Assembly (NCBI GenBank): GCA_037044905.1
Contig: JBAOKB010000077.1
Location: 620,001-684,000 of the forward strand
DNA from: Hortaea werneckii
Taxonomy: Eukaryota; Ascomycota; Dothideomycetes; Mycosphaerellales; Teratosphaeriaceae
DNA: 64,000 nt
Direction: 5' to 3'
In this document: one piece after another, positions 1-11,498 of the stretch
Layout of the letters: the number at the start of each line of letters is the position of its first letter
Position numbering within the stretch: the stretch's first letter is position 1
Made by a program: the position numbers and the translations under genes
Notes under the pieces: generated by a model
Seen by the model: only the letters and a program-made list of their open reading frames with translations
What the model was told of the DNA's origin: nothing
Databases searched by the model: none

Positions 1-231
1 CGTAGAGCGAAGGATCAAGGATTTGCTTACATGTCTGTTGGCAGAGGCGCAGCACACAGCAGAAAAAGGCTTGACCGAAAACTATTATCACACTAAAATA
101 ATCACGGCTGCAATGTACTACCACTAGCTACCAAGGTAAGTGTTGGCGTGTCTTGAGCTTAAGTGAATCGTCTAAAGTCTTGGAATCATGTCTCATTCTT
201 CGAAATAGCTACCACGGTCACATCTTCGCCT

Positions 232-1523
232 CTAGGCGTTCAGTGGTGGCGTGTCAGCAAAGCAAGCGGAGGCGAAGGCTTCCGGGTATCGGCCACCGTG
301 AACCTCGGCGGCCTCGCAGGCCTTGCGAATCTCTTGTTCCTCGTCCTTGCTCAACTTGAGGTGGAGAGCGCCCAGGTTCTCTTCGAGTCGCGCCAGGTTG
401 GTTGTGCCTGGGATCTGAATGGTTGTTAGCAAGGGAATGTAGCTCGTACGAAGAGCGTCACGAACCGGGAAGAAGTCGTCGCCTTGAGCAAGAATCCAGG
501 CAAGCGTGAGCTGGCTGGGCGTGCAGCCTTTGCTCTTGGCAATCTCGCTGATGCGGTCGACAAGCTGCAGATTCTTGGGGAAATTCTCCTCGGAGAAGCG
601 AGGTGCGAATTTGCGGAAGTCGCCTGGGTAGACGGGTCAGCAAATCATGCCCAGTTACAGCACCCCTTGATTTTGATATACTTACCTTCCTCGAAGTCTG
701 CTGGGCTGCGAATGGTGCCACCCAGCATTCCTCTACCGATGGGAGAGTAGGGCACGATAGCACAGCCCAGCTCGCGGCATGCTTTGAGAAGACCAATCTC
801 CTCGGCCTCGATGTCGAGCGAAAAGGGAGAGTACTCAATTTGTACAGCATCGACGTGCTCGACCTTGCATGCGCGACGCAACGATTCGCTGCTGCATTCT
901 GAAAGGCCGATGTACTTGATCTTGCCCTCTTGCTTGAGCTTCTTCAATTCCTCCATGGTCTTCTCAACTGGAGTTTTGCCATCAAGGCGGTGGGCGTAGT
1001 AAAGATCGATGTGGTCCACCCCAAGACGTTTGAGAGAGCGCTCACATGCTTGGCGACAGTATTCGGGAGAGGAGTCTACCCAGCGCTGGCCATCTTCCAT
1101 ACGGTTTGCGAACTTGGTGGCGAGGAAGATGTGGTCCCTTTTACCTGGGTTGGCTTGGAACCATTTGCCTGTAATTACAGTCAGTCGAAGGCGCTTGATC
1201 GAGGCAGAAGCCCATCACGTACCGAGCAAATCCTCATTGTCCATGTACATGTCCGCGGAGTCCCAAAAGAGCTCGCCAGACGCGTAGCACTTGTCAAGCA
1301 CTTTGAAACGATCTTCATCGGGCTTTGGGGCGCCATAGAAGGCACTCTGAACCCTATTAGCTCTTGTTCAGCAACGACGAGGGTGGATCCAACTTACGAG
1401 ACCCATGGCACCATAGCCCATCCGAGTGACCTGGGGGCCGTTCTTGCCCAGTTTTGCAGTGGGCAACTTGTGGCCAACAGCACCACCGGTGACGTTTCCG
1501 AGAATCTCTTGAGCTTTCTGCAT
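232..1523 (-). CDS. Aldo-keto reductase (NADPH-dependent, YakC-like), 5 exons
   Basis: Predicted cytosolic NADPH-dependent reductase of aldehydes/ketones; substrate unknown. I assemble five exons: 1523-1398, 1346-1223, 1168-686, 623-466 and 414-232, giving 357 aa with all phases consistent. The TIM-barrel tetrad is visible: Asp and Tyr in the FWDSADMY stretch of exon 2, Lys in IFLATKF and His in YYAHRLD of exon 3. The cofactor-binding end carries IPGTTNLARLEENLGAL. The start is the ATG of MQKAQEILGN, just before the conserved L-G-x-x-G-x-x-V-x-x-M-G-Y-G-A-M-G start of the family. The last intron (465-415) is 51 nt, a multiple of three and stop-free, so retention would add 17 residues inside the conserved GDDFFP/IPGTT junction. 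It is convergent with nothing on its left and divergent from the aconitase gene. Confidence 0.9.
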
Positions 1524-2048
1524 CTTGAGTACTGAGGTGTTGCAACTAGAGTTGATGAAGATAGGTAGGAATTCAAGTCAGTTGTACATGGACGCTTTTT
1601 CAATGTTTGCAGTAACGACCTAGGCACCTCGTGTGACGTCAAGCGACTCAAAGGAAGGACTTAAACGATGGTTAACCACCTTATCTCCGAGCTTTGTGGT
1701 GGAGTTAAACGCGGGCGGAGGGATCTACGTGCCCAAGACCTTCACTGCGCTGACAACCGGAAGCGTGTAAGACTGTATATCCGCCAATCGTGTCAAATAT
1801 TTATGTCTACATGATGGATGCAGCCGCTCTCATGAGCGAGCGTACCGCTTCGGTGAAGAGCGGTCTAGAGGTAATGTGGTGAGGATGGAATGTGAGGTCG
1901 CCGCGGAGATCGGGTCGGGAGAGATGCATATCCCATGAGTAAGCCGATTTCGGAAACGCAGCTGGGGAAATTCGCATTATATCCATCGCGCCTGTAGTAC
2001 ATCTCCAGACGCGCTTGTACGAAGGCAAAGACCCATTGACCGCAAAAG
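1524..2048. promoter_or_regulatory. Divergent intergenic region, reductase / aconitase
   Basis: This 525-bp spacer lies between two diverging starts, so it should hold both promoters. I see no further ORF worth calling and no clear TATA box or known operator. Confidence 0.4.
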
Positions 2049-4549
2049 ATGTTGGCAGCGCGGAGAGCTGGCACAGCGCCGGTCGCGGGACAAAACATCT
2101 TGTCACTGCCTAGTAGTCTCCGACAGCTTCTTCCTCTCCATCGCCGCACCCTCGCGACTGCCACCGACGCCGCGACATCGGCAGCCGCGAGCAATGTCGC
2201 TGCACGCACACCTCCCTATTCGAAGCTGTTGCAGCGATTACACGCTGTCCGCCGGCTCCTGCCAAAACGCCCATTGACGCTCGCCGAGAAGATCTTGTTC
2301 TCCCACCTGGACAACCCAGAAGAATCGTTGCTGGAAGGTACCAATGATGGACTGGACATCAGAGGCAATGCGACGCTCAAGCTCAAGCCTGATAGAGTGG
2401 CCATGCAAGACGCGAGTGCACAGATGGCGCTATTGCAGTTCATGAGCTGTGGGTTGCCATCTACCGCTGTGCCAGCCAGCATCCACTGTGACCACATGAT
2501 CGTCGGCGAGAAAGGTGCCGATACGGATCTGCCGAACAGCATTAGTGGAAATAAGGAGGTCTATGATTTCTTGGAAAGTGCGGCGAAGAAATATGGTATT
2601 GAATTTTGGCCTCCCGGCGCAGGCATCATCCACCAGGCTGTGCTGGAAAACTACGCTGCACCGGGCTTGATGATGTTGGGCACCGATTCGCATACGCCAA
2701 ACGCCGGTGGTCTTGGATCCATCGCAATTGGTGTAGGTGGTGCGGATGCCGTGGATGCGTTGGTCGATGCGCCGTGGGAGCTCAAGGCACCGAAGATCCG
2801 TGGTGTCAGGCTAGAGGGGCAGCTCAGTGGCTGGGCATCCCCTAAAGACGTAATTCTGAACCTGGCCGGGAAGCTTACTGTTCGCGGTGGCACCGGCTAC
2901 ATCATTGAGTATACTGGACCCGGCGTACAGAGCCTCAGCTGTACTGGCATGGCTACCATCTGCAGTAAGTCTCCTCATTTCAAGTTTTATGATAACAAGC
3001 TAACGCCTTCGCACCAGACATGGGCGCCGAGATGGGAGCTACGACATCCATCTTCCCTTTCACCCCGAACTCACACGTCCCTTACCTCCAGTCCACGCAC
3101 CGAGCATCGATTGCCGAGCAGGCTGCAGCAATAGCATCTTCGCCAGGTCCTCACAACCTATTGGCTCCTGACTCTGGGGCTGAGTACGACGAGGAAGTGG
3201 TCATCAACCTCAGCGAACTCGAACCACACATCAACGGGCCATTCACACCGGATCTGAGCACGCCTTTGTCTAAGTTCAAGGATGCCATCAAGTCAAACGA
3301 GTGGCCCGAAACGTTCGGTGCTGGTCTCATTGGCTCCTGCACCAACAGCTCCTACGCCGATATGACCCGCTGCGAATCTCTCGTCAAGCAGGCGTCTGAC
3401 GCCGGCCTCAAACCAAAGGCAGACTTCTTTATCACACCAGGTTCTGAGCAGATCAGAGCGACTGTTGACCGCGACGGTACCATGCAGACATTCGAGGATG
3501 CCGGTGGTATGGTTCTTGCCAACGCCTGTGGACCTTGCATTGGCCAATGGAGTCGTACAGATGGTGTTCAAAAGGGCGAGGACAACGCAATTTTCACCAG
3601 TTACAACCGCAACTTCCCAGGCCGTAACGATGGAAACAGGAAGACTATGAATTTCCTAGCATCTCCTGAGCTCGTGACGGCGATGAGTTACTCTGGGCGG
3701 ACTGACTTCAACCCTATGACTGACAGCATTCCCCTGCCAGGCGGCAAAGAGTTCAAGTTTGACCCGCCATTCGGCATCGACCTACCGAGTGCAGGGTTTG
3801 CTGCCGGAGACCTCAAGTTTCAGCCAAGCCCTCCTACTCCTGACGCTTCTGTAAATGTTGCCATTGACCCTGAGTCTGACCGGCTGGCCGTGTTAGATGC
3901 TTTCGATCCATTCCCAGCCGGCGAGCTGCAGGGGATGAAGGTGCTTGTCAAGGTCAAGGGTCAATGTACGACCGACACCATCTCAGCTGCAGGGCCCTGG
4001 CTCAAGTACAAGGGCCATCTGCCAAATATCTCCGAGAATACCCTCATCGGTGCGATTAGTGCGGACACTGAGGCTGTGAACACGGTTCAAGACGTCGATG
4101 GATCTTCCTACACGATTCCTGAGTTGGCTTCGAAGTGGAAGTCGCAGAGCCAGCCCTGGTTGGTCGTGGCCGAACACAACTACGGCGAGGGGTCTGCCCG
4201 TGAACATGCTGCACTGCAGCCAAGATACCTAGGTGGACGCATTGTCCTTGCCAAGTCATTCGCTCGTATCCATGAGACGAACCTGAAGAAGCAAGGTATT
4301 GTGCCGCTTACTTTTGTCAACGAGGCGGACTATGACAAGATGGCCGGCTGCGACAGCGTTTCCACTGAAGGCCTATACGACGTTCTGCAAAACGGTGGAA
4401 GCGGCCAGGTCCACCTCGTCGTGAACAAGAGCAAGACTGGTGAGCAATTCAAGGTACCAGTGAAGTTCAACCTGAGCAGAGACCAATGTGGTTTCATCCT
4501 CGCTGGTAGCGCACTGAACCTGCTCTCGCAGAGAAGCAAGGGCGCGTGA
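2049..4549 (+). CDS. ACO2: Mitochondrial aconitase paralogue (Aco2/AcoB type, putative homocitrate dehydratase)
   Basis: Iron-sulphur hydro-lyase of the aconitase superfamily. Exons 2049-2964 and 3018-4549 give 815 aa; the 53-nt intron is phase 1 inside TIC/NMGAEMGA. The Arg/Ser/Thr/Ala-rich first 50 residues look like a mitochondrial presequence. LGTDSHTPNAGGLG, GLIGSCTNSSYADM and NACGPCIG carry the substrate loop and the three cluster-ligand cysteines (about residues 412, 476, 479). The C-terminal swivel domain has EHNYGEGSAREHAAL. Yeast Aco2 and Aspergillus AcoB, the closest type I recognise, dehydrate homocitrate in lysine biosynthesis. A second housekeeping aconitase would be expected elsewhere in the genome. 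Assignment to lysine biosynthesis rather than the TCA cycle is inferred from overall resemblance. It is convergent with the endosulfine gene, 213 bp away. Confidence 0.88.
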
Positions 4550-4762
4550 TTCGCATAGCATGTGTAGATACCCACAAAAAATTAAAAAACATGACATGGA
4601 CACTTGCAATTGATCTCGTTTCCGTTACTGCCCCTTCCCTCTGCGCCCCAAACGCCTCACCTCTGCTCTGCAGAGCCTATTCACTGAGCCTACCAAACGC
4701 GTCGCTGGTCTGCCGTTACATCGTAGCTTCTCGCGCGCAAATACCCGGTATCATGGAGCCTA

Positions 4763-5351
4763 TTAACCAATCGGAACTCCCTTCTCCTCGGTTGCGTTCT
4801 CCACCTGCTTCGCGACCGCCTCGCTCTCCTGCTCATCGACGCTCATGCCTCGCTGGAGGATGGAGGGCTCCTTGACCGGGCTCGCGGACTGGCCCCCTTG
4901 GCTAGGAGCAGGGTGGAGGGCTGGTCCGTTGTTGGCGGCGCCGCCGGCGGGTGGGGCACCGGAGCCCTGGGATTGCTGCTGGGAAAGATGCGGGATGCTG
5001 TCGGGCCTGTGACTGACGTCAGCTCACCTCCCATTTGAAAGACCAGGAGCAGAAGGTTGGGATGGGGCTATCATACGAAGGATGCTCTCTCCCCAGTCCT
5101 CCTACCAGGCCGGCATCCGACTTGCCGGCCTTGCTCATGGCATAGTCGCCGCTGTCGAAGTACTTGCGCTCCTTCAGCTTGTTCTGCAGCAAGTCCTTCT
5201 TGTTAGGAAGCTTGCCGTACAGGCGGAAAAGCTTCTGCTCCTCTTCAGATAGTTGCTATACCACTATTCAGTCTTTTGCTTGTGGAGTGTCGCGTCTGAG
5301 GATACGTACGCTGACATCGACCTTGTTCTTCTGGTGCGGGTTCAAAGCCAT
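4763..5351 (-). CDS. IGO1: Endosulfine family protein (Igo1/Igo2/ENSA-ARPP19), 3 exons
   Basis: Small PP2A-B55 inhibitor of the Greatwall/Rim15 pathway, which in yeast controls quiescence, mRNA stability and entry into mitosis. Exons 5351-5310, 5255-5077 and 5006-4763 give 154 aa; introns are phase 0 and phase 2. Exon 2 contains LSEEEQKLFRLYGKLP and KYFDSGDYAMSKAGK, the hallmark FDSGDY site whose serine is the Greatwall/Rim15 target. Exon 3 begins SPDSIPHLSQQQ and ends in a Gln/Ser/Pro-rich tail with SPVKEPSILQRGMS, another plausible phospho-motif. The start MALNPHQKNKVDVS matches fungal homologues. The gene is easy to miss because no exon exceeds 250 nt. I am sure of the family; Igo1 versus Igo2 cannot be decided, as filamentous fungi usually have one copy. 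Confidence 0.92.
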
Positions 5352-6184
5352 TGCGACGGAGTGGGTGCGCTGCAGCGCTGGCTGAGGCGTTGTCGGCTAT
5401 CTTCGTGAATCCGATCCCTTCGCGGCGTCTTCCGGCTGGCTGGCTCTTGTCTACGCAGTCAGAGGTGCTTCTGCGTAGATTCCGATGACTACGACCCGCA
5501 CGACTCTTTGCGGACGGTGGAGGGTGCCGATGTCGGGGGGTAAAGCAGGAAGAGGGAGTGGCAGGTGTCGTCGTGAGGGACAAGGTGTTGCAAATGTGAA
5601 TAGAGCGACGTCAGAAGCAGAAAGCGGTACGTCCAAAAAATCTGGTCAATGCCGAAGACCTCGTGATGCCTGACGCAGCCCTGCAACCACGATTGGGAAG
5701 CTGTAGTGGGATTTAGCACTCCGGACCCTTGCCAGATAGCTGCCGCTTAGCACGGCCCGACACGCAATTCGAGCTAAGATAATAAACCATTCAAAAGTCG
5801 GTAGATAATGCGCCCGCGACTGTTTCAGTGCGATCGCCAGTCTGCTTACGCACTCTTACCAGTAGATGAGAAGATCTCATGGCCACATACTTACTTTTCA
5901 GTCATATTCGCCCTTGATCCAGCACCCGGGTGTGTAGCAATGTCTAACAAGCTGGCGATCATCACCCCGCAGTCTCACCTCTAGCGTGAACGCTGAGTGA
6001 GCTTGGCTCAAAAAGTTTCAGGACAGTAGACTGCGTCTCGACTTTTGCTTGGATAAGGTACCGTAGTATTATAGCAGGTGCCATTAATCACCGACGAAAC
6101 CATCACGACGTGACGACGTGAGGATACAACAGTGGGACATCTTCTACCGCAAAGCTTCCTACTTTAGACATTTCTGTGTCAAGC
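5352..6184. promoter_or_regulatory. Divergent intergenic region, endosulfine / SFM1
   Basis: An 833-bp spacer between two diverging starts. About 65-80 bp before the SFM1 start (6106-6121) there is a direct repeat of ACGACGTG, giving overlapping TGACG/ACGTGA elements like ATF/CREB sites. I see no coding sequence. Confidence 0.4.
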
Positions 6185-6968
6185 ATGGCCGGCGAAAAAG
6201 CTTGCAAGCACACCTTCATTGTCGAGCATCTGGACCCGGAGCTGGAGGAATGGCAAGCTCTGGAGTACAAGACAATTCACCAAGAATGTGAAGACAGCAA
6301 TTCGCAATTTATTCTGTCTGGCCTCACCGACCCTGCCAATGCCCACAAGCGTCTCGGTCTTCCTATGACTTCTCTCCAACAGCAAGGCGTTGAGAAGATG
6401 TACCCGACGCCTGAAGCGAGGAGAAAAGTATGCTTGCTCGACCCCAAGGGCGAAAAGGACATTTGTCCCGAGGACGGCGAAGAATTCGATGCCTTCCTGT
6501 TCGGCGGCATATTGGGTGATGACCCGCCTAGAGGTAGGCCTCTGTACTCTTCTAGTTTTCTACCGCACATCAGCTAATTTTATATTCGAAGATCGAACCG
6601 GCGAGTTAAGAAGCAAAGGATTCGTGGGCCGTCGCCTTGGGCCGGAACAGATGACGACCGACACTGCGGCGCGAGTGACGCGCATTGTTGTTCAGCAGGG
6701 CAAGCGACTTGATGAGATCCCTTACGTCGATCGCCCAGATATTCAACTACCTGCTGCAGACGGTGAGAGTGCGCCCAATCCAAATGAGAGCGTCAGTATG
6801 CCGTTCAAGTACGTGAAGGGAGAGGATGGCAAGCCGGTCATGCCTGAGGTAAGCTCTTTCGCATCTTACAATGCTAAGATAAAGCCCTGCCGTACTGACT
6901 CAACTTCCCAGGGCATGGTAAAGCTGCTGGTCGATGATATGGACAAGGGAATCGACGACCTTCTGTAA
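6185..6968 (+). CDS. SFM1: Protein arginine N-methyltransferase SFM1 (SPOUT family)
   Basis: S-adenosylmethionine-dependent SPOUT (DUF431) methyltransferase; the yeast enzyme monomethylates an arginine of ribosomal protein Rps3. Exons 6185-6533, 6592-6848 and 6912-6968 give 220 aa. The N-terminus KHTFIVEHLDPELEEWQALEY and the cofactor-knot motif FGGILGDDPPR-DRTGELR are characteristic; the latter is split by intron 1 after the Arg codon. It is followed by RRLGPEQMTTDTAARVT. The ATG at 6185 is used; an in-frame GTG nine bases upstream is not needed. The length fits the family (about 210-230 aa). No frame problem is seen. Confidence rests on motif memory, not a search. Confidence 0.88.
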
Positions 6969-8867
6969 GACAGCAGTCTCCCCCATTCCATGAAGGAAAT
7001 TCAGCTTTTGCGCCAGACCAGGCACAAAATGCCTTGTGTGAATGAATGAGTACCAAGCGACAGGTGGCGAGCAGCAGGCTGTCGAAGGACCACAATAGAG
7101 TTGAGGGGACGTGAACACGAGTAGGCTAGTCCAGTCGGAGCAACCGCCTGAAAGACTACTGTGGATTTTAGTTGCATTACAGAGGTAGCGTTCTGGCTCG
7201 ACGAACATGCTGCAGACAATTGATGCTGTCTCAGTGATCAAATGCTGAGTGATTGAATATGTCAATACAGTGCGAAGGGCAGCCTCCCCCAAGGACTTTA
7301 GCCTCTGGATATTCATACGCTAGGAGTGAGATCTACTTGATATTCGAAGAGACCTGTCCGGCAGATGTGTATGGAACTCCTGGTGTGAATGGATTCCTCG
7401 GGCTCGTGCAGTCACCACATAGCCTACCAGAATAGTCGCAGCAACCACTCACAGACTTGAGTGGATTGTGGCGTCAAAGTACACACCTTTACAAGCGATG
7501 TGGTAATCATTTGGCTGCCCCGTGGAGTTGGAGATAGTGCTGGCCGCTATATGCCTTCGAGGCCATCTCCGTCTCAGGGTCTGGTCCAAGGTGGGGATAC
7601 ACTGTCTCGTGATCTCGCAGCATGGCTTTGCGGTCACCGCTGATGTGGGGCGGATTCGCAATACCTCCGTTCATGTACCACAATCTGTTGTTGTAGAGAT
7701 GTGCACTGCGGAAGACGCGTCTAATGGATCACTAACCCATGATGAGTCCCCAAGTGGAGGTATACGGAGCATGTTGATCTTCTTACATGACTCTCTGCCC
7801 TAAGGGATGGAGTGAACCTACCAACCGCCCAAGGCCTTTTGCGGCCAATCAAGCTCGTCTGCCCGGGCTGTACCTGTGGCACAGCGGCACGAAACGCCGC
7901 GAATGTAGGGCAAGAGTCGGCCAGGGACCAGCTTGACTAGACTAGCGGTCTACAAATTCCCCATGGGATTCGACAGGCGACATTGTGCCGTGCCGTACAG
8001 GAACACCAAGGAACACGTTCGACCCTTCTCGGCGAGCGCTCTCTGCGCCAGCGCTGGGTCTTGGAGCCGGCAGACCTCCGGTTCATTATTTGTTGGAGCC
8101 GTCTGGTCACGCGTCGCGCCAAGCCAACGCCACCGTGGGGAGAGTGGCAAGAGTGGACACAACGGCTGCTGTATGCTGTCCATGCGCCAATATGGCTCAT
8201 GTGAACATTGAGTGAGAAATCGATCCCACGCGCTGTTGTCAGAAGCGAGTAGCATTGGCATGGTACCTAGTAATAAGATACACGATTGCGAACTTGAGAT
8301 AATAATCACCCAAAGCGACGGGGGGAAGGTCTAGCACCGCCAGTTCGGAGAAACGTCTCCAGGCTTGGAGCGTCCTTTTCCGAGCGAGATGCGGGGATTG
8401 CATACATCATCGCGAGCAGCTGAAATCTAAGTTTTACCGATCGACACCCAGCCCAGGCGTGCACGAATGAGAGTGGCCAGATTTCCGTAAACCTGGAGAC
8501 AGCCTCGTGGCAGGCGAGGCTAGCACCATGCTAACCCAGCTGCTAACCCGAGTTTCCACTCTCTTCGCCGTCTGGCCGTCCGTCCTCCATCCATCCACGC
8601 AGCTAGCGGGTATGTTCCGAGTCTCTGCTCTTCCCTATCACTCTCGCTCCTCCTGGTGGTAAGGAGTTTCAGTCGACCCTGTATACTTTGCGCACCCTTG
8701 CCGACATTGTGAAAATACTGCTTGGAGCTTGCTGTTTGCCATCCTATTTACCGCAACCATGCAGTGCGCCTGAGCGATCAAGGACTCAAGATTACGCCAT
8801 TCGGTCGCAGCCCGCAAGAGGTCGAGGATGGATATAATCGATATCGGGTGACACACATACGACGGAC
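6969..8867. other. Gene-free spacer, SFM1 to SAT4-MFS fusion
   Basis: 1.9 kb with only short overlapping ORFs in all frames and no recognisable domain, RNA gene or repeat. It probably holds the SFM1 3' end and a long promoter for the fusion gene. Confidence 0.4.
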
Positions 8868-11498
8868 ATGGACGCAGAGGACTATGATCATGGCAACTTT
8901 CAAGGGCGCAGCGATGCTGTCTTCGCTGTCAGTATCGTCATGGCGGTACTGTCGACGGGCTTCGTCCTCTTTCGCATGATATCAAGAGCGGCGATAGTGA
9001 AAAAGGTCAAGGTGGACGACTACTTCATTGTGCTGGCTTGGATGATCGCCTTCGGCTTGTGGGTTTCCATCTGCTACGGCTCCGCGTGGGGATTAGGTCG
9101 ACACGAGTCGGACGTGCCAGAGGAATGGCAGACTCCGTTGCGCAAAGCGAATTACGCCTTCACCGTCATATACCAGCCGGCTCTGATGGCTCTCAAGACT
9201 TCGATTCTGTCCTTCTATCTCGGCTTCTCCTCGACACACCGCATATTCAGATGGGCCTGCATTGCGACACTCTTCGTGGTTAACGCTGGCGGTCTCGCGC
9301 TGACCATTGTCACCGTCTTCCAATGTCGCCCAATTTCGGCTACATTCGAGCCTGTGACACCGGCTGACGCGACTTGCACGGACATTGTTACCATCTACCT
9401 CTCCTCGGCGCCACTGAATCTCATCACCGATTTTGCGATCCTCTTTCTACCGATGCCAGTCCTGACGGCGATGCGACTTCCTCGGAAGCAAAAAATTATT
9501 CTGGTCGTCACCTTTGGCTTTGGTATCTTTGTCACCGCTGTGGATGTAGTCAGAATTGCCTACCTACAGTCAGCATCTGAGACCCGGCTTACCGAGATAC
9601 AAAACAACGTTCACAACGACGACGGAGCAAGTCGAGATGCTGTGCAGACGGATTTCAGCTGGTACGCAAGCTTCAGCTTCATGTGGTCTGTGATCGAGGT
9701 GAGCGTTGGCATCATGTGTGCGTGCGTACCTGGTCTCAAGCCGCTGGTATCGCGCTTTGTACCGCACATGCTACGGGATCCAGGAGATGCGTCTTCGAAG
9801 ACTGGCTCTGTATCTCTGCATTTCGGTCGCACAGTGGATATGACAGAGGCCCAGCGCGTGCCTTCTGTACCGGACGATGTACACTATCGCGACTTTGGCA
9901 GCCAGTCAGAACCAGGTCCCAGTGAGGATGAAGGACCTCTTGGGATGATGGAGTTCTTGACGACACCCGAGATGAGCGATGACCAACACGGGCTGGAGCG
10001 GTCTCAGACTGCTGCTACGAACTCTACACGCGGTACGGCACCAGAGTCACCGACGTTCTTCGACTTTGTCAACATGAAAAACCAAAAGAGTTTGGTCCAG
10101 ATGACCTCGAAGGAGTCCCTCTTTCCGGTCTCGATGGTCACAATATTGTTCTTCATTTGGGGCTTTGAATATGGCCTGCTCGATGTACTAAACCAGCAAT
10201 TTCAACGCGTTGCGCATATGTCAGCTGGACAGAGCGTTGGCATTCATAGCGCATACTTTGCCGGCTACTTCGTTGGTCCACTGACTGTTGGTCGCTTGGT
10301 GTTGAAGCATTGGGGTTTCAAAGCTTGCTATAGCATTGGACTAGCGACTTTCGCTTGCGGAACTTTGATCTTCTGGCCTGCAGCTGTCCTCACGTCGTTC
10401 CCGGCATTCATCATTACGAACTTCATCGTCGCATTCGGACTATCGATTCTGGAAACTGCAGCGAACCCATTCATCATTCTTTGCGGACCTCCGGAGTACG
10501 GCGAGATCCGGCTTAACGCCAGCCAAGGTGTACAAGCCGTGGGAAGCGTGGTCGCACCTTTAATCGCGCACAAGGCTTTTTTCCACAGGGCGTCTGACGC
10601 ACCTTCATTAGTGGAGACTCAGTGGGCTTACCTAGGCATCTCGCTGGCTACAATCTTGCTCGCTGTGGGCTATCATTATGTACCGCTGCCGGAAGCTACC
10701 GACGAGGAGCTTGAAGATGCTTCCGAGCGCATGGACTGTGCCAACAAAACGAAGTACGGCGGTGTCGGTGTCATCTGGATCACTCTCGGCCTTGCTGTGT
10801 TCAGTCAATTCTGCTACGTGGGAGGTCAAGAAGTCAACGCGACTGACTTTGACATCTACCTTGGCGCGATCCTTCCTAGTTACAATGTCGCCGACTGGAT
10901 GGCTGTAGCCCATACAACCTTCGCTGTCATGCGTTTTGTGAGCGCTGGCCTCGGCTTTTGGATTAAGCCTAGAGTACTGTTGTTCGTCTTCTTCACTGGC
11001 GCGATCGTGTTTGGTGCTTTGGCTATGCATCTACCGGGACGCGCGGGTCTTGCTATGATGCTGCTCGTGTTCGCCTTCGAAGGTCCTATTTTCTCGCTAA
11101 TCTTTGCGCAAGGCTTGCGAGGGATGGGCCGGCACACAAAAATGGCGAGTGTCGTCCTTACGGCCGCCATATCCGGAGGCGCAGTCTTCTCGCCGATATC
11201 GAGTGCTATCGCAACAAACGCCACTAGGACCAGATCTAGTGTCGAAGTTGCCGTAGCGGCGTTCGCAGCTGGTACCATCTTCGCGATCTGGCTGAATGTT
11301 AGCCCTCTCGCTCGACATCAAGTGGATCCAATTAAGGATGTAACATCGCCGGTAGACAGTAGGCCAAGCTCGACCAGTAGTCGCGCAAGCAGAGCATTGA
11401 GCTTCTTCAGTATGCGCAAAGGCAAAGGGAGCAGAGACGCGTCTACCACAGTCGAATACAAAGAGCGAGGGCCCGAGGAGCGCGGGATGTCGACGTGA
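8868..11498 (+). CDS. Fusion of SAT4/rhodopsin-like 7TM domain and FucP-type MFS transporter
   Basis: A single 876-aa exon. Residues about 15-305 are a fungal rhodopsin-like (SAT4/PF20684-type) domain with seven hydrophobic helices (near 17-38, 50-77, 95-120, 127-153, 172-200, 208-233, 268-293), the VDDYFIVLAW motif after TM1 and an FQCRPI segment after TM4. Residues about 305-412 are a Ser/Thr/Pro/Glu-rich linker. Residues about 415-830 form a 12-helix major facilitator of the L-fucose/glucose permease (FucP/GluP) type, with FFIWGFEYGLLDVLNQQF in its first helix and ETAANPFI in the fifth. The tail (830-876) is Ser/Arg-rich and basic. No stop or splice site separates the halves. Each half alone is a complete family-length protein. 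A sugar-sensing transporter ('transceptor') role is inference only; substrate and ligand are unknown. Confidence 0.88.
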   Translation: MDAEDYDHGNFQGRSDAVFAVSIVMAVLSTGFVLFRMISRAAIVKKVKVDDYFIVLAWMIAFGLWVSICYGSAWGLGRHESDVPEEWQTPLRKANYAFTVIYQPALMALKTSILSFYLGFSSTHRIFRWACIATLFVVNAGGLALTIVTVFQCRPISATFEPVTPADATCTDIVTIYLSSAPLNLITDFAILFLPMPVLTAMRLPRKQKIILVVTFGFGIFVTAVDVVRIAYLQSASETRLTEIQNNVHNDDGASRDAVQTDFSWYASFSFMWSVIEVSVGIMCACVPGLKPLVSRFVPHMLRDPGDASSKTGSVSLHFGRTVDMTEAQRVPSVPDDVHYRDFGSQSEPGPSEDEGPLGMMEFLTTPEMSDDQHGLERSQTAATNSTRGTAPESPTFFDFVNMKNQKSLVQMTSKESLFPVSMVTILFFIWGFEYGLLDVLNQQFQRVAHMSAGQSVGIHSAYFAGYFVGPLTVGRLVLKHWGFKACYSIGLATFACGTLIFWPAAVLTSFPAFIITNFIVAFGLSILETAANPFIILCGPPEYGEIRLNASQGVQAVGSVVAPLIAHKAFFHRASDAPSLVETQWAYLGISLATILLAVGYHYVPLPEATDEELEDASERMDCANKTKYGGVGVIWITLGLAVFSQFCYVGGQEVNATDFDIYLGAILPSYNVADWMAVAHTTFAVMRFVSAGLGFWIKPRVLLFVFFTGAIVFGALAMHLPGRAGLAMMLLVFAFEGPIFSLIFAQGLRGMGRHTKMASVVLTAAISGGAVFSPISSAIATNATRTRSSVEVAVAAFAAGTIFAIWLNVSPLARHQVDPIKDVTSPVDSRPSSTSSRASRALSFFSMRKGKGSRDASTTVEYKERGPEERGMST

